From Gymnodinialimonas ulvae (lineage in GTDB: Bacteria > Pseudomonadota > Alphaproteobacteria > Rhodobacterales > Rhodobacteraceae): a stretch of DNA of 64,000 nt. The notes beneath the pieces were generated by a model, which worked only from the letters and a program-made list of their open reading frames with translations, had not been told where the DNA came from and searched no databases. This document shows, one piece after another, positions 34,801 to 42,385 of the stretch (positions within the stretch are counted from its first letter, which is position 1; every line of letters begins with the position of its first letter). The stretch lies in NCBI RefSeq assembly GCF_037543845.1, contig NZ_JBBIFX010000001.1, positions 1,302,001 to 1,366,000 on the forward strand, given 5' to 3'. The translations under genes and the position numbers were made by a program.

Positions 34801-35289
34801 TTCACCGATTATGCCGCGCGCCACGCCGATTACGGCCCCGTGCGCACCCTGCCCACCAAGACATTCTTTTATGGCATGGAACCGGGCGAAGAGATCGAGG
34901 CCGAGATCGACCCCGGCGTCACGCTCGTGATCCGCCTGCAAGCCGTGGGCGAGACCAATGACGAGGGCGAGGTCCGCGTCTTCTTCGAGCTGAACGGTCA
35001 GCCCCGCACCGTGCGCGTGCCCAACCGCCTCGTGGCCAGCGCAACGCAGAAACGCCCCAAGGCCGAACTTGGCAACGCCAGCCATGTCGGCGCGCCGATG
35101 CCCGGCGTGGTGGCCTCCGTTGCGGTGCAACCGGGCCAGAAAGTCGCCGCAGGCACGCTGTTGCTGACCATCGAGGCAATGAAGATGGAAACCGGCCTGC
35201 ACGCCGAAAAGGACGCCACGATCAAGGCCGTCCACGTCACCCCCGGCGGCCAGATCGACGCCAAGGATCTGCTGGTCGAGTTGGAGTAG
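31849..35289 (+). CDS. pyc: Pyruvate carboxylase
   Basis: Biotin enzyme making oxaloacetate from pyruvate and bicarbonate, the main anaplerotic step. The 1146-residue product has the biotin carboxylase domain (about 1-460; ILVANRGEIAIRV, and KASWGGGGRGMR in the ATP-grasp), the carboxyltransferase domain (about 535-810; TTMRDGHQSLLATRMR) and the biotinyl domain with EAMKMET near the C-terminus. ATG at 31849 has AAGGGA 11 bases upstream; an open frame 36 codons longer is not used. It is followed by GC-rich hairpins. Confidence 0.97.
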   Translation: MAEFTKILVANRGEIAIRVMRAANELGKRTVAVYAEEDKLSLHRFKADEAYKIGEGLGPVAAYLSIEEIIRVAKQCGADAIHPGYGLLSENPDFVDACAANDITFIGPKAETMRALGDKASARQVAIAAGVPVIPATGVLGDDMKAIKKEAAEVGYPLMLKASWGGGGRGMRPIASKDELEEKVLEGRREAEAAFGNGEGYLEKMILRARHVEVQILGDSHGNIYHLYERDCSVQRRNQKVVERAPAPYLTEMQRNEICLLGKKICEHVNYECAGTVEFLMDMDSGNFYFIEVNPRVQVEHTVTEEVTGIDIVRAQILIAEGKMLAAATGVASQYDVKLDGHAIQCRVTTEDPANNFIPDYGRITAYRGATGMGIRLDGGTAYSGAVITRYYDSLLEKVTAWAPTPDAAIARMDRALREFRIRGVSTNIAFVENLLKHPTFLNYQYHTKFIDETPELFDFRPRRDRATKILTYVADITVNGHPETQGRPMPPADIKPPRPPKVSYDAPPPGTRTMLDDKGPEAVAKWMKAQKQLLITDTTMRDGHQSLLATRMRSLDMIKAAPAYAHKLPGLFSVECWGGATFDVAYRFLQECPWQRLRDIRAKMPNIMTQMLLRASNGVGYTNYPDNVVQGFAKQAAESGVDVFRIFDSLNWVENMRVAMDAVGETGKIVEGTICYTGNILDPDRAKYDVKYYVDMAKELQAAGAHVLGLKDMAGLLRPSAAEVLIPALKDAVDLPIHFHTHDTAGSACGTILTCSEHGVDAVDCAMDALSGNTSQATLGTIVESLRFTERDTGLDIAAIRQISDYWEAVRAHYAAFESGMQAPASEVYLHEMPGGQFTNLKAQARSMGLEDRWHEVAQMYADVNQMFGDIVKVTPSSKVVGDMALMMVSQGLSRAEVEDPKTEVSFPESVIGMLRGDLGQPPNGFPKSIVKKALKGEKPNLERPGKHLDPVDLEATRADLAAQLDQEIDDEDLNGYLMYPRVFTDYAARHADYGPVRTLPTKTFFYGMEPGEEIEAEIDPGVTLVIRLQAVGETNDEGEVRVFFELNGQPRTVRVPNRLVASATQKRPKAELGNASHVGAPMPGVVASVAVQPGQKVAAGTLLLTIEAMKMETGLHAEKDATIKAVHVTPGGQIDAKDLLVELE

Positions 35290-35310
35290 GCGCGGCGGCC
35301 GCGCCGCGCC
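35289..35310 (+). terminator. Hairpin directly after pyc stop
   Basis: 8-bp stem GGCGCGGC / GCCGCGCC (35289-35296 and 35303-35310) with a 6-base loop, beginning on the last base of the pyc stop codon and followed by TTTCCCC. Probably part of the pyc terminator region. Confidence 0.5.
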
Positions 35311-35334
35311 TTTCCCCGTCGCAAAACCCGCATT

Positions 35335-35372
35335 GCCCCTGCGCGCCCCCGTCCAAAGGGGCGCGCAGGGGC
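35335..35372. terminator. 15-bp hairpin between convergent pyc and sodC
   Basis: Perfect 15-bp stem (arms 35335-35349 and 35358-35372, loop CGTCCAAA) between two convergent genes. No clear T-run on either side, but the stem is very stable and symmetrical, so it could stop transcription from both directions. Confidence 0.55.
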
Positions 35373-35381
35373 GGTTTCGGC

Positions 35382-35924
35382 TTAGCCCATCTCGACGATG
35401 CCGCACACGATGCGTGCGCCCGCGCCGCCGATGGGTTGCGAGATCTGATCATCCTCTTCGGCGTGGATGACAATCGCGGTGCCGTCTTCGTCCATCAACG
35501 CCATCTCGCTCCCGGTCAGGAACACGCCGTCCTTGAAGAACTGCATCTCGCCCACGCCGTCTGTGCCCAAAAAGATGTTGCCCAGATCGCCCTGGCCCGG
35601 CCCGGCCGCGTTCAGAAGTCCATGCTCCCCCTCGCCCTCGCCATGGTGGCCGTGCGACGAAGTGAACCCGTCATCCGCCGCGCAATGCGCCGTGCGGTGA
35701 AAGTGGATGCCCTTCGCGCCCGGCGGCAGGTCGCTGACCCGCACGTGCACCAGCACACCATGGGGCGTCTGGGTGATCTCGGCCAGGCCGATCGCCGCCC
35801 CGTCGAGGTTGTTCAACGTGGCGTTTGCCGTGATCGCGTGGCCATCGGCCACGACCATCTGGCCCGATACGCCAACGACCATCGAAAGCGCCAGGCCGCG
35901 CATCAAAGCGTTTGAGAATTTCAT
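35382..35924 (-). CDS. sodC: Cu/Zn superoxide dismutase, atypical zinc site
   Basis: A 180-residue periplasmic SodC with a signal peptide (cleavage near VVADG, residue 26). Copper ligands are visible: H74 and H76 (GIHFH) and H154 (VIHAEEDD), with the bridging histidine probably in SHGHH (residues 90-94). Zinc ligands H101 (EHGLLN) and D113 (QGDLGN) are present. However, the histidine normally three residues before this aspartate (HxGD) is Gly110, and the usual GGHFNP motif is replaced by a His/Glu-rich stretch (SHGHHGEGEGEHG). Cys81 and Cys174 can form the structural disulfide. Activity is therefore likely but not certain. Confidence 0.85.
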   Translation of the reverse strand: MKFSNALMRGLALSMVVGVSGQMVVADGHAITANATLNNLDGAAIGLAEITQTPHGVLVHVRVSDLPPGAKGIHFHRTAHCAADDGFTSSHGHHGEGEGEHGLLNAAGPGQGDLGNIFLGTDGVGEMQFFKDGVFLTGSEMALMDEDGTAIVIHAEEDDQISQPIGGAGARIVCGIVEMG

Positions 35925-36120
35925 GATTTCGTGTCCTTGGTGAATTGCATGTGGTGAAGGAACAAATCAGCGCGCGATTTATTCGACCGAAGCCCCGGAC
36001 ATCTCGCGTATGTGACAGCGCGTGTGCGCACGGGCCCGCCACTCCGCAATCACCCGCCCGCAATCACCGGCCCGCAATCACCGGCTTGCCTGATCTCACC
36101 GGATCGGCCACCTTCCCCAA

Positions 36121-36957
36121 ATGGCGGATTATTTCGACAAAGCCCTGATCTTCACCGATCTCCACATCACCCCCGCAGGCGAGACGATCATCGGCCTCGA
36201 CCCGCTCGCCCGCTTCAAGCAGGGCCTCGCCCACGCGCTTGACCGGCACCCCGACGCGCAACACATCATCCTGCTCGGCGATCTGACCCATACCGGTTCG
36301 CCCGCCGAATACGCGCGCCTCGCGCCTGCGCTGGCCGATTGCCCGATCCCGATCACCGTCACGATGGGCAACCACGACCTGCGCGATCACCTGCGCGTCC
36401 CCTTCCCGCAGGCCTTCAACACCGACGGCTTCGCGCAAACCGCGCTCGATCTCGGGCCGCTGCGCCTGCTGATCCTCGACACCCATGATTACGAAGGGCG
36501 CGCGCCGCTGATCCATGACGGCTGGATCTGCGACACCCGCCTGGCGTGGCTCGACGCCGAGCTTGCCCGCGCGGTCACCGACGCCAAGCACGTCGTTGTC
36601 TTCGCCCATCACCCGCCCTGCCCCGTGGGCTTCTGGGCGATGGATGCGATCGGGCTGGCCAATGCCGACGCGCTGCTCTCGCGCCTGCACGCAGCCCCCC
36701 ATGTCCGGCACCTGATCTGCGGCCATATCCACCGCACGATCCATGCCTCTGCGGCCAATCCCGCGGGCGGCGCGCTGCCGGTCAGCGTGCTCAAAAGCCC
36801 CTGCCATCAGATCCCGATGATCCTGGGCGAAGGCACCTCGTCGGATAGCGTCGATGAACCCGGCGCCTATGGCATCCTGCTCGCGCTCAAGGACACCATC
36901 GTGCTCCATACCGAGGATTTCGCCCTCTCCGACGGCTCCGTCCGCACCTACGAATAA
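36121..36957 (+). CDS. Metallophosphoesterase, CpdA-like
   Basis: A 278-residue calcineurin-like phosphoesterase. Metal-binding motifs are in order: FTDLHIT (residues 10-16), LLGDLTHTG near 51-59, MGNHD near 81-85, FAHHPP near 161-166 and CGHIHR near 202-207. This is the class III cyclic nucleotide phosphodiesterase pattern (CpdA), so cAMP or another phosphodiester is a plausible substrate; the exact one is not shown. It is monocistronic, just upstream of tRNA-Gly. Confidence 0.88.
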   Translation: MADYFDKALIFTDLHITPAGETIIGLDPLARFKQGLAHALDRHPDAQHIILLGDLTHTGSPAEYARLAPALADCPIPITVTMGNHDLRDHLRVPFPQAFNTDGFAQTALDLGPLRLLILDTHDYEGRAPLIHDGWICDTRLAWLDAELARAVTDAKHVVVFAHHPPCPVGFWAMDAIGLANADALLSRLHAAPHVRHLICGHIHRTIHASAANPAGGALPVSVLKSPCHQIPMILGEGTSSDSVDEPGAYGILLALKDTIVLHTEDFALSDGSVRTYE

Positions 36958-37077
36958 CCCCACCGCACCTGCGCCGCACACACGGCCCATCGACCCGCCG
37001 CATCGCGCCGCCGCTCCGCGCGAATTTCCTCTTGCGCCCTCCCGCGAACCTTACTAATACGCCCGCACACTTAGTGA

Positions 37078-37152
37078 GCGGGTGTAGCTCAGGGGTAGAG
37101 CATTACCTTGCCAAGGTAAGGGTCGGGCGTTCGAATCGCCTCACCCGCTCCA
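37078..37152 (+). tRNA. tRNA-Gly (GCC)
   Basis: Acceptor stem GCGGGTG pairs with CACCCGC, D arm GCTC/GAGC, anticodon stem TTACC/GGTAA around loop TTGCCAA (anticodon GCC), T arm with GTTCGAATC, and encoded CCA end. Total 75 bases. No integrase or attachment duplication nearby. Confidence 0.97.
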
Positions 37153-37343
37153 AGTTGTCCTTCCAAACATCGCAAATCGGCCAAAACCCCGGACCCCGGC
37201 CTACGTGCCGATGCGCGCCATCCGCACCCGCGCCCCGCCTGCGTCCCATTCGCCGCGTTTCGCGAAAAACCCGCCCACCCGCCTTGGCGCAGCCCGCCCC
37301 GCCTTTTATACCGCACCCGCATCCACCACAGGGACAAAGCCCC

Positions 37344-37931
37344 ATGCGCACGGCCACGATCACCCGCAAGACCGCCGAGACCGATGTCTCCGTCGAGATC
37401 AACCTCGATGGCACCGGCAGCTATGACAACCGCACCGGCGTCGGCTTCTTCGATCACATGCTCGACCAGCTGGCCCGTCACGCGCTTATCGACATGGTGG
37501 TGCGCTGCGACGGCGATCTGCAGGTCGACGATCACCATTCCGTCGAAGATGTCGGCATCGCCCTCGGCCAGGCCCTGACGCAGGCCATGGGCGACAAGCG
37601 CGGCATCCGTCGCTACGGCGCCTGCATCCTGCCGATGGACGACGCGCGCGTGACCTGCGCGCTCGACCTCTCCGCGCGCCCGCATCTCGTATGGGATGTC
37701 ACCCTGCCGTCGGCCAAGATCGGCAGTTTCGACACTGAACTCGTCCGCGAATTCTTCCAGGCGCTGGCCACCCACGGCGGCATCACCCTGCATGTCACGC
37801 AAGAGGCCGGGATCAACAGCCACCACATCACCGAGGCCGCGTTCAAGGCCGTCGCCCGGGCGTTGCGCGATGCGCTTGAAACCGACCCCCGCAAGGCCGC
37901 CGATATCCCCTCCACCAAAGGCAGCCTCTAG
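37344..37931 (+). CDS. hisB: Imidazoleglycerol-phosphate dehydratase HisB
   Basis: Manganese enzyme dehydrating imidazoleglycerol phosphate in histidine synthesis. The 195-residue product carries the two metal-binding repeats FFDHMLDQLARH (about residues 40-51) and DDHHSVEDVGI (about 65-75), and the later GGITLHV and NSHHITEAAFKA motifs. It is monofunctional, without the phosphatase domain found in E. coli HisB. It starts the local his gene series. Confidence 0.97.
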   Translation: MRTATITRKTAETDVSVEINLDGTGSYDNRTGVGFFDHMLDQLARHALIDMVVRCDGDLQVDDHHSVEDVGIALGQALTQAMGDKRGIRRYGACILPMDDARVTCALDLSARPHLVWDVTLPSAKIGSFDTELVREFFQALATHGGITLHVTQEAGINSHHITEAAFKAVARALRDALETDPRKAADIPSTKGSL

Positions 37932-38059
37932 CGGCCCGCACGCGCCCGCCCCCGATGCGTTCATCCGAAGGCATCTTTCGCGAAACCCCCGTTCCACAAT
38001 GCGCAAACCCATTCCGTTGACCGCATATCCCCCCGCCGCCCGCGCCGGAGAGCCCGCCG

Positions 38060-38698
38060 ATGACCATTGCCCTGATCGACTATGATGCCGGCAATCTGCA
38101 TTCCGCCGAAAAGGCCTTCCAACGCATGGCCGCCGAGGTCGATGCCGGCGATCTGATCGTGACCGCCGATCCGGATGTCGTGGCCCGCGCCGACCGTATC
38201 GTGCTGCCCGGCGACGGCGCTTTTCCTGCCTGCCGTCAGGGGCTCAAGGCCATCGACGGGTTGGAGGAGGCGATCCTGGATGCCGTTGAAAATGGCGGCA
38301 AACCCTTCCTCGGCATCTGCGTCGGCATGCAGATGATGGCGCGCCTGGGCCTTGAGTATGAACGGGTCGCGGGCTTCGGCTGGATCGACGGCGTGGTAGA
38401 CCGCATCGCCCCCTCAGACCCCGCGCTCAAGATCCCGCATATGGGATGGAACGATCTCGAAATCGACGTTCAACACCCTGTTTTGGAAGACATTTCTTCG
38501 GGCGACCATGCCTATTTCGTGCATTCCTACGCGATGCGCGTGGACACACCCGCCCACCGTCTCGCCCATGTCGATTACGGCGGCGACGTCACCGCCATCG
38601 TCGGCTCCGGCACCACGATCGGCACGCAATTCCACCCGGAAAAAAGCCAGGCCGCAGGCCTCCGCCTGATCGCGAATTTCCTGCGCTGGTGCCCGTGA
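38060..38698 (+). CDS. hisH: Imidazole glycerol phosphate synthase subunit HisH
   Basis: Glutamine amidotransferase subunit supplying ammonia to HisF. The 212-residue product has the oxyanion-strand motif PGDGAF, the nucleophile in GICVGMQMMA (Cys near residue 83) and the histidine-glutamate pair in QFHPEKSQ. It lies 128 bases after hisB; the partner hisF is about 2.6 kb downstream. Confidence 0.97.
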   Translation: MTIALIDYDAGNLHSAEKAFQRMAAEVDAGDLIVTADPDVVARADRIVLPGDGAFPACRQGLKAIDGLEEAILDAVENGGKPFLGICVGMQMMARLGLEYERVAGFGWIDGVVDRIAPSDPALKIPHMGWNDLEIDVQHPVLEDISSGDHAYFVHSYAMRVDTPAHRLAHVDYGGDVTAIVGSGTTIGTQFHPEKSQAAGLRLIANFLRWCP

Positions 38699-38705
38699 GC
38701 CGCAC

Positions 38706-38728
38706 CCGACCTTTCCGATAGGTCGGTT
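38706..38728 (+). terminator. Hairpin after hisH
   Basis: 7-bp stem CCGACCT / AGGTCGG (38706-38712 and 38720-38726) with loop TTCCGAT and only two following Ts. A weak intrinsic terminator for hisB-hisH is possible. Confidence 0.45.
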
Positions 38729-38842
38729 ATGCAACACATTGAGTTCGCCCGAAAAAAGGCGCATTTGCGTCCGGCATGCGCCATGAAACCGGGTAAGGAT
38801 CACGCAACCGTGATCAAGCGCTTAACCCAAGGAGAGACTTCC

Positions 38843-39271
38843 GTGATCCGCATTGCCCTTGCCATTCTGGCACTTGTCGGCCTGTCGGCCTGTACCCCGA
38901 CATCGAACACCAGCTACCCCGAAAACTATGTGGCCGCGAATTGCTTCACCGGCGATTATGTCTTCGACCTCGAAGTCTACGTACCGTCCGAATACGGCAC
39001 GATCAACGCCATGACGCAATTCTCGAACGATTCCAACGGATTGCGCACCGTGTGCCGCCTCGTACCGGAGCCCAACCCGATCCCCGGCTTCGGCTATCCG
39101 ATCTATTCCGGTGAGGTTGATCAGGGCCGCGATGGCATCTGCGTCTCCGCCCGTACCTCGAACGCAGGCCACGTCCTGTCCTGCGCCTCGCAGCGTCAGG
39201 TCGCCAACGCCATCCGCACCGGCAACAACATCCAGCTGAGCCGCTGGCAGCCCTTCGGCGGGTCGTCCTGA
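38843..39271 (+). CDS. Small lipoprotein
   Basis: A 142-residue protein starting at GTG 38843 with GGAGAG six bases upstream. The N-terminus VIRIALAILALVGLSAC is a lipoprotein signal with lipobox LSAC, so Cys17 would be lipidated. Four more cysteines follow (in NCFTGD, RTVCRL, DGICVS and LSCAS) and could pair in two disulfides. No family recognised. It is followed by a good terminator, so it is its own transcription unit between hisH and hisA. Confidence 0.8.
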   Translation: MIRIALAILALVGLSACTPTSNTSYPENYVAANCFTGDYVFDLEVYVPSEYGTINAMTQFSNDSNGLRTVCRLVPEPNPIPGFGYPIYSGEVDQGRDGICVSARTSNAGHVLSCASQRQVANAIRTGNNIQLSRWQPFGGSS

Positions 39272-39298
39272 CCGGCGCCACAGCCGCAAAACCCCAGG

Positions 39299-39328
39299 GG
39301 GGCGCGCCCTATGGCACGCCCCTTTTTT
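39299..39328 (+). terminator. Intrinsic terminator after lipoprotein gene
   Basis: 10-bp stem with one C-A mismatch (arms 39299-39308 and 39313-39322, loop CTAT) followed by six Ts. It ends the lipoprotein transcript before the convergent DUF2147 gene. Confidence 0.85.
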
Positions 39329-39346
39329 CTTCACATTCCCAGTAAC

Positions 39347-39739
39347 TTACTGAATGCGCGCCCAGGTTTGTCGCGCACACAAAAGCCCACCGGCCACACA
39401 TCCGCGCAAGGTCAACGTATTCCCGTTCACATTCATCCGCCCGATGTAGACCCGGTCATTCGACGGCCGCCAGACCGATCCTTCATACGCCCCGCCGCCT
39501 TGCGCGACCATGTCGATCACAATCTGACGCCCCAGGTTCGGGCTCTGGTATTCGCCCGACGGGTCAAACGTCCGGCTGATTGTGCCGCAGACCGCCGCGC
39601 CACAGGCCGCAAGCGTCACATGGGCATAGGCCCCGTCATCCACTTCCGTCTGCCAAACCCCATGTGCCGGATCCTGCGCCATCGCGCCACCGGCCATGCA
39701 CACAAGCGCCAATACCGCGCCGAAAAGCGTTCTTTTCAT
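39347..39739 (-). CDS. DUF2147 family secreted protein
   Basis: A 130-residue protein from ATG 39739 with a signal peptide ending near GGAMAQD. The mature part begins AHGVWQTEVDDGAYAHVTL and contains GAAVCGTISR and a late NVNGNTLTLRGCV segment, the layout of DUF2147. Cysteines in pairs suggest disulfides. Family function is not established. It is divergent from hisA with about 137 bases between starts; a longer open frame upstream is not natural. Confidence 0.85.
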   Translation of the reverse strand: MKRTLFGAVLALVCMAGGAMAQDPAHGVWQTEVDDGAYAHVTLAACGAAVCGTISRTFDPSGEYQSPNLGRQIVIDMVAQGGGAYEGSVWRPSNDRVYIGRMNVNGNTLTLRGCVAGGLLCARQTWARIQ

Positions 39740-39876
39740 AAGTTTTTCCTCCCTTTGGTCCTCTGTCGCGGATCCTCGCGACTGCGCACACGCGGTGCAA
39801 GCGTGACGTTGCGACCTTGCAGGGCCCGCGCGTCTGCGACACAAACCACCCGAAACTCAGCGAACGGACAGACCCC

Positions 39877-40593
39877 ATGATCCTCTACCCCGCCATCGAC
39901 CTCAAAGACGGCAACGCCGTGCGCCTTTTGCGGGGCGAAATGGCCGAGGCCACGGTGTTCAATACCGACCCCGCCGCCCAGGCGCGCGCGTTTCAGGATG
40001 CGGGCTGCCAATGGCTCCACCTTGTCGATCTCAACGGGGCCTTCGCCGGCACACCGGTGAACGGCGCGGCGGTCGAAGCCATCCTCTCCGCCACGGACGT
40101 CCCCACACAACTCGGCGGCGGCATCCGCGACATGCAAACCATTGAAATGTGGATCGCAAAAGGCATCTCCCGCGTGATCCTCGGCACCGTTGCCGTCGAG
40201 GATCCCGACCTCGTCCGCGAAGCCGCCCGCGCCTTCCCCGGCAAAGTCGCCGTCGGCATCGATGCCCGCAAAGGCCGCGTCGCCACCAAGGGGTGGGCAG
40301 AAGAAACCAACGTCATGGTCACCGACCTGGCCGCCCAATTCGAAGATGCAGGCGTGGCCGCGATCATCTACACCGACATCGACCGCGACGGGGCCATGGG
40401 CGGCCCCAACGTACCCGCCACCGCCGATCTGGCCCGCGCCACCTCCATCCCCGTCATCGCCTCGGGCGGCGTCTCGTCGCTGGCGGATCTGCACGCGCTG
40501 AAAGACACCGGCGTCATCTCCGGCGCGATCTCGGGCCGCGCACTCTACGACGGCGCGCTGGATCTCACCGAAGCCCTCGCCGCCCTGGCCTGA
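39877..40593 (+). CDS. hisA: ProFAR isomerase HisA
   Basis: TIM-barrel isomerase converting ProFAR to PRFAR in histidine synthesis. The 238-residue product begins MILYPAIDLKDGNAVRL, with catalytic Asp8, and has YTDIDRDGAMGGPN near residue 165 and IASGGVSSL near 199, the two phosphate-binding ends. ATG at 39877; the longer open frame upstream is not used. Normal family length. Confidence 0.97.
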   Translation: MILYPAIDLKDGNAVRLLRGEMAEATVFNTDPAAQARAFQDAGCQWLHLVDLNGAFAGTPVNGAAVEAILSATDVPTQLGGGIRDMQTIEMWIAKGISRVILGTVAVEDPDLVREAARAFPGKVAVGIDARKGRVATKGWAEETNVMVTDLAAQFEDAGVAAIIYTDIDRDGAMGGPNVPATADLARATSIPVIASGGVSSLADLHALKDTGVISGAISGRALYDGALDLTEALAALA

Positions 40594-40606
40594 CCCCGCC
40601 CTCTTT

Positions 40607-40682
40607 GCTTTGAAAATACCTCGGGGAGCGCGCGGGGCTGGCCCCTCGCACATAGCCGCAGCGCGCGGGGCCGGCCCCAACA
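40607..40682 (-). repeat. Rhodobacteraceae intergenic repeat, inverted copy
   Basis: Read on the minus strand: GGGGCC-GGCCCC and GGGGCCAGCCCC hairpins, then GCGCGCTCCCCGAGGTATTTTC and AAAGCAAAGA. The CCCCGAGGT-TTT core and flanking GC palindrome match the copy at 29521-29572 in the opposite orientation. It lies between the convergent hisA and DUF302 genes, where it could act as a terminator. Confidence 0.5.
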
Positions 40683-40762
40683 CAATCGCTGCCGCAAACC
40701 CACACGGGACGGCGGGCGGGGCGAGGCCGCAAGGCCAGCGTCGCCCCCGCGCCCGCCTGAAC

Positions 40763-41209
40763 TCACTCCCCCGCAGCCGCCGCCGTCAGGTTCCCCAAAG
40801 CCCCGTTCATCCGCGCCAGATACGGCGCCTCCGCCCCGATCTCCAACCCGCTGAACATGCTTTCCGGCGTCTCCCAGACAATCACGCTGCCTGTATCCGC
40901 GCCATGAACCAGCACGCGCAGCGGCAATTGCAACCCCGCCCGGATGTCATCCTGCAACGCGGGCGTGCCCAGCATCGGATTGCCGAATACCAACAATTCC
41001 GCATCGACCAATTCCATATCCACCGACGCAGCGCCGCCACCGTGGTTCACCCGCGCAAAGACCGTAGCCCCCGCACCCTCCACCGCGGCCACCAACCGGT
41101 CCATCGTTTCGGCCACGCCATCCGCGCTCTGCCGCTCCATGAAGTCATCCGCCAATACGGGGCTTGCGGCCATGATCATCGCTCCTGCCAGGGTCATCAA
41201 ACGTGTCAT
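40763..41209 (-). CDS. Secreted DUF302 protein
   Basis: A 148-residue protein from ATG 41209 with a signal peptide (MTRLMTLAGAMIMAASPVLA). The mature part, with DRLVAAVEGAGATVFARVNHGGGA, ELLVFGNPMLGT and LPLRVLVHGADTGSVIVWETP, fits the DUF302 fold. The domain's role is not established; secreted DUF302 proteins are widespread. It is divergent from hisF, with 106 bases between starts. Confidence 0.88.
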   Translation of the reverse strand: MTRLMTLAGAMIMAASPVLADDFMERQSADGVAETMDRLVAAVEGAGATVFARVNHGGGAASVDMELVDAELLVFGNPMLGTPALQDDIRAGLQLPLRVLVHGADTGSVIVWETPESMFSGLEIGAEAPYLARMNGALGNLTAAAAGE

Positions 41210-41315
41210 CTCTGTCCTTCCCAAAATGCACATACCAATCTCATACATTCACGCATCCGCGCCCGCGCGCCATACACCCTTCCGTGTGGCCGCGTTTCGG
41301 CCTAAACCCGCCACC

Positions 41316-42077
41316 ATGTTGAAGACCCGCATCATCCCCTGCCTCGACGTCGCCGAGGGCCGCACCGTCAAGGGCGTCAATTTCGTCGATCTGATCGACG
41401 CGGGCGATCCGGTGGAGCAGGCCCGCGCCTATGATGCCGCCGGCGCGGATGAGTTGTGTTTTCTCGACATCAAGGCCACCCATGAAAACCGTGGCACAAT
41501 GTATGACCTCGCCACCCGCACGGCCGAGCAATGCTTCATGCCGCTGACAATCGGTGGCGGCGTGCGCACCACCGAAGATGTGCGCAACCTGCTGCTGGCA
41601 GGCGCGGACAAGGTGTCGTTCAACTCCGCCGCCGTGGCCGACCCCGACTGCATCGCGCGCGCCGCCGACAAGTTCGGCAGCCAATGCATCGTCTGCGCCA
41701 TCGACGCAAAGACGGTATCGCTTGGTAAATGGGAAATCTTCACCCACGGTGGCCGCAAACCCACCGGCATCGACGCCGTCGACTTCGCCAAGACCGTCGT
41801 CGCCAAAGGCGCGGGCGAGATCCTTTTGACCTCCATGGACCGCGACGGCACCAAGGCGGGCTTCAACCTGCCCCTGACCCGCGCCGTCTCCGATGCCGTG
41901 AACGTCCCGGTCATCGCGAGCGGAGGCGTCGGCACGCTCGACCACCTTGTTGAAGGCGTCACCGAAGGCGGCGCCTCCGCCGTGCTGGCCGCCTCCATCT
42001 TCCATTTCGGCACCTACACAATCGGCGAGGCCAAGGCGCATATGGCCGCCGCCGGGATCCCGATGAGGCTGACATGA
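41316..42077 (+). CDS. hisF: Imidazole glycerol phosphate synthase subunit HisF
   Basis: Cyclase subunit working with HisH. The 253-residue TIM barrel begins MLKTRIIPCLDV, with catalytic Asp11 and the matching late aspartate in TSMDRDGTKAGF. ADKVSFNSAAV and ASGGVGTLDH are the expected phosphate-binding loops. The stop overlaps the hisE start (ATGA). Confidence 0.97.
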   Translation: MLKTRIIPCLDVAEGRTVKGVNFVDLIDAGDPVEQARAYDAAGADELCFLDIKATHENRGTMYDLATRTAEQCFMPLTIGGGVRTTEDVRNLLLAGADKVSFNSAAVADPDCIARAADKFGSQCIVCAIDAKTVSLGKWEIFTHGGRKPTGIDAVDFAKTVVAKGAGEILLTSMDRDGTKAGFNLPLTRAVSDAVNVPVIASGGVGTLDHLVEGVTEGGASAVLAASIFHFGTYTIGEAKAHMAAAGIPMRLT

Positions 42078-42385
42078 GCGAATTGACCCGTCTCGCCGCC
42101 ACGATCGCGGCCCGCAAATCCGCCGATCCCGACGGCTCCTGGACCGCGAAACTCCTCGCCCAGGGCCCTGAGAAATGCGCCGAGAAATTCGGCGAGGAAG
42201 CCGTCGAGGCGATCATCGAAGCCGTCAAAGGCGACCGCGCGGCCCTTGCTTGCGAGGCCGCCGATGCGCTCTACCACCTGCTGGTGATGTGCGCGGCCCG
42301 CGACGTGAGCCTGGCCGATATCGAAGCGGAACTGACCCGGCGTTCTGCCCAATCGGGCCTCGCGGAAAAGGCGTCGCGTGGATAA
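42074..42385 (+). CDS. hisE: Phosphoribosyl-ATP pyrophosphatase HisE
   Basis: MazG-like enzyme hydrolysing phosphoribosyl-ATP, step 2 of histidine synthesis. The 103-residue product has the metal-binding EKFGEEAVEAIIEA helix (about residues 39-52) and CEAADALYHLLV helix of the family. It is monofunctional and translationally coupled to hisF. The next gene starts eight bases before its stop. Confidence 0.96.
   Translation: MSELTRLAATIAARKSADPDGSWTAKLLAQGPEKCAEKFGEEAVEAIIEAVKGDRAALACEAADALYHLLVMCAARDVSLADIEAELTRRSAQSGLAEKASRG

Noticed and set aside
31810..35406. A 1198-codon antisense frame opposite pyruvate carboxylase
   Set aside because: Glycine-, aspartate- and histidine-rich mirror of pyc codons with no recognisable motif.
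37078..37152. tRNA-Gly as an integration site for a genomic island
   Set aside because: No integrase, no repeated tRNA 3' end downstream and normal his genes follow.
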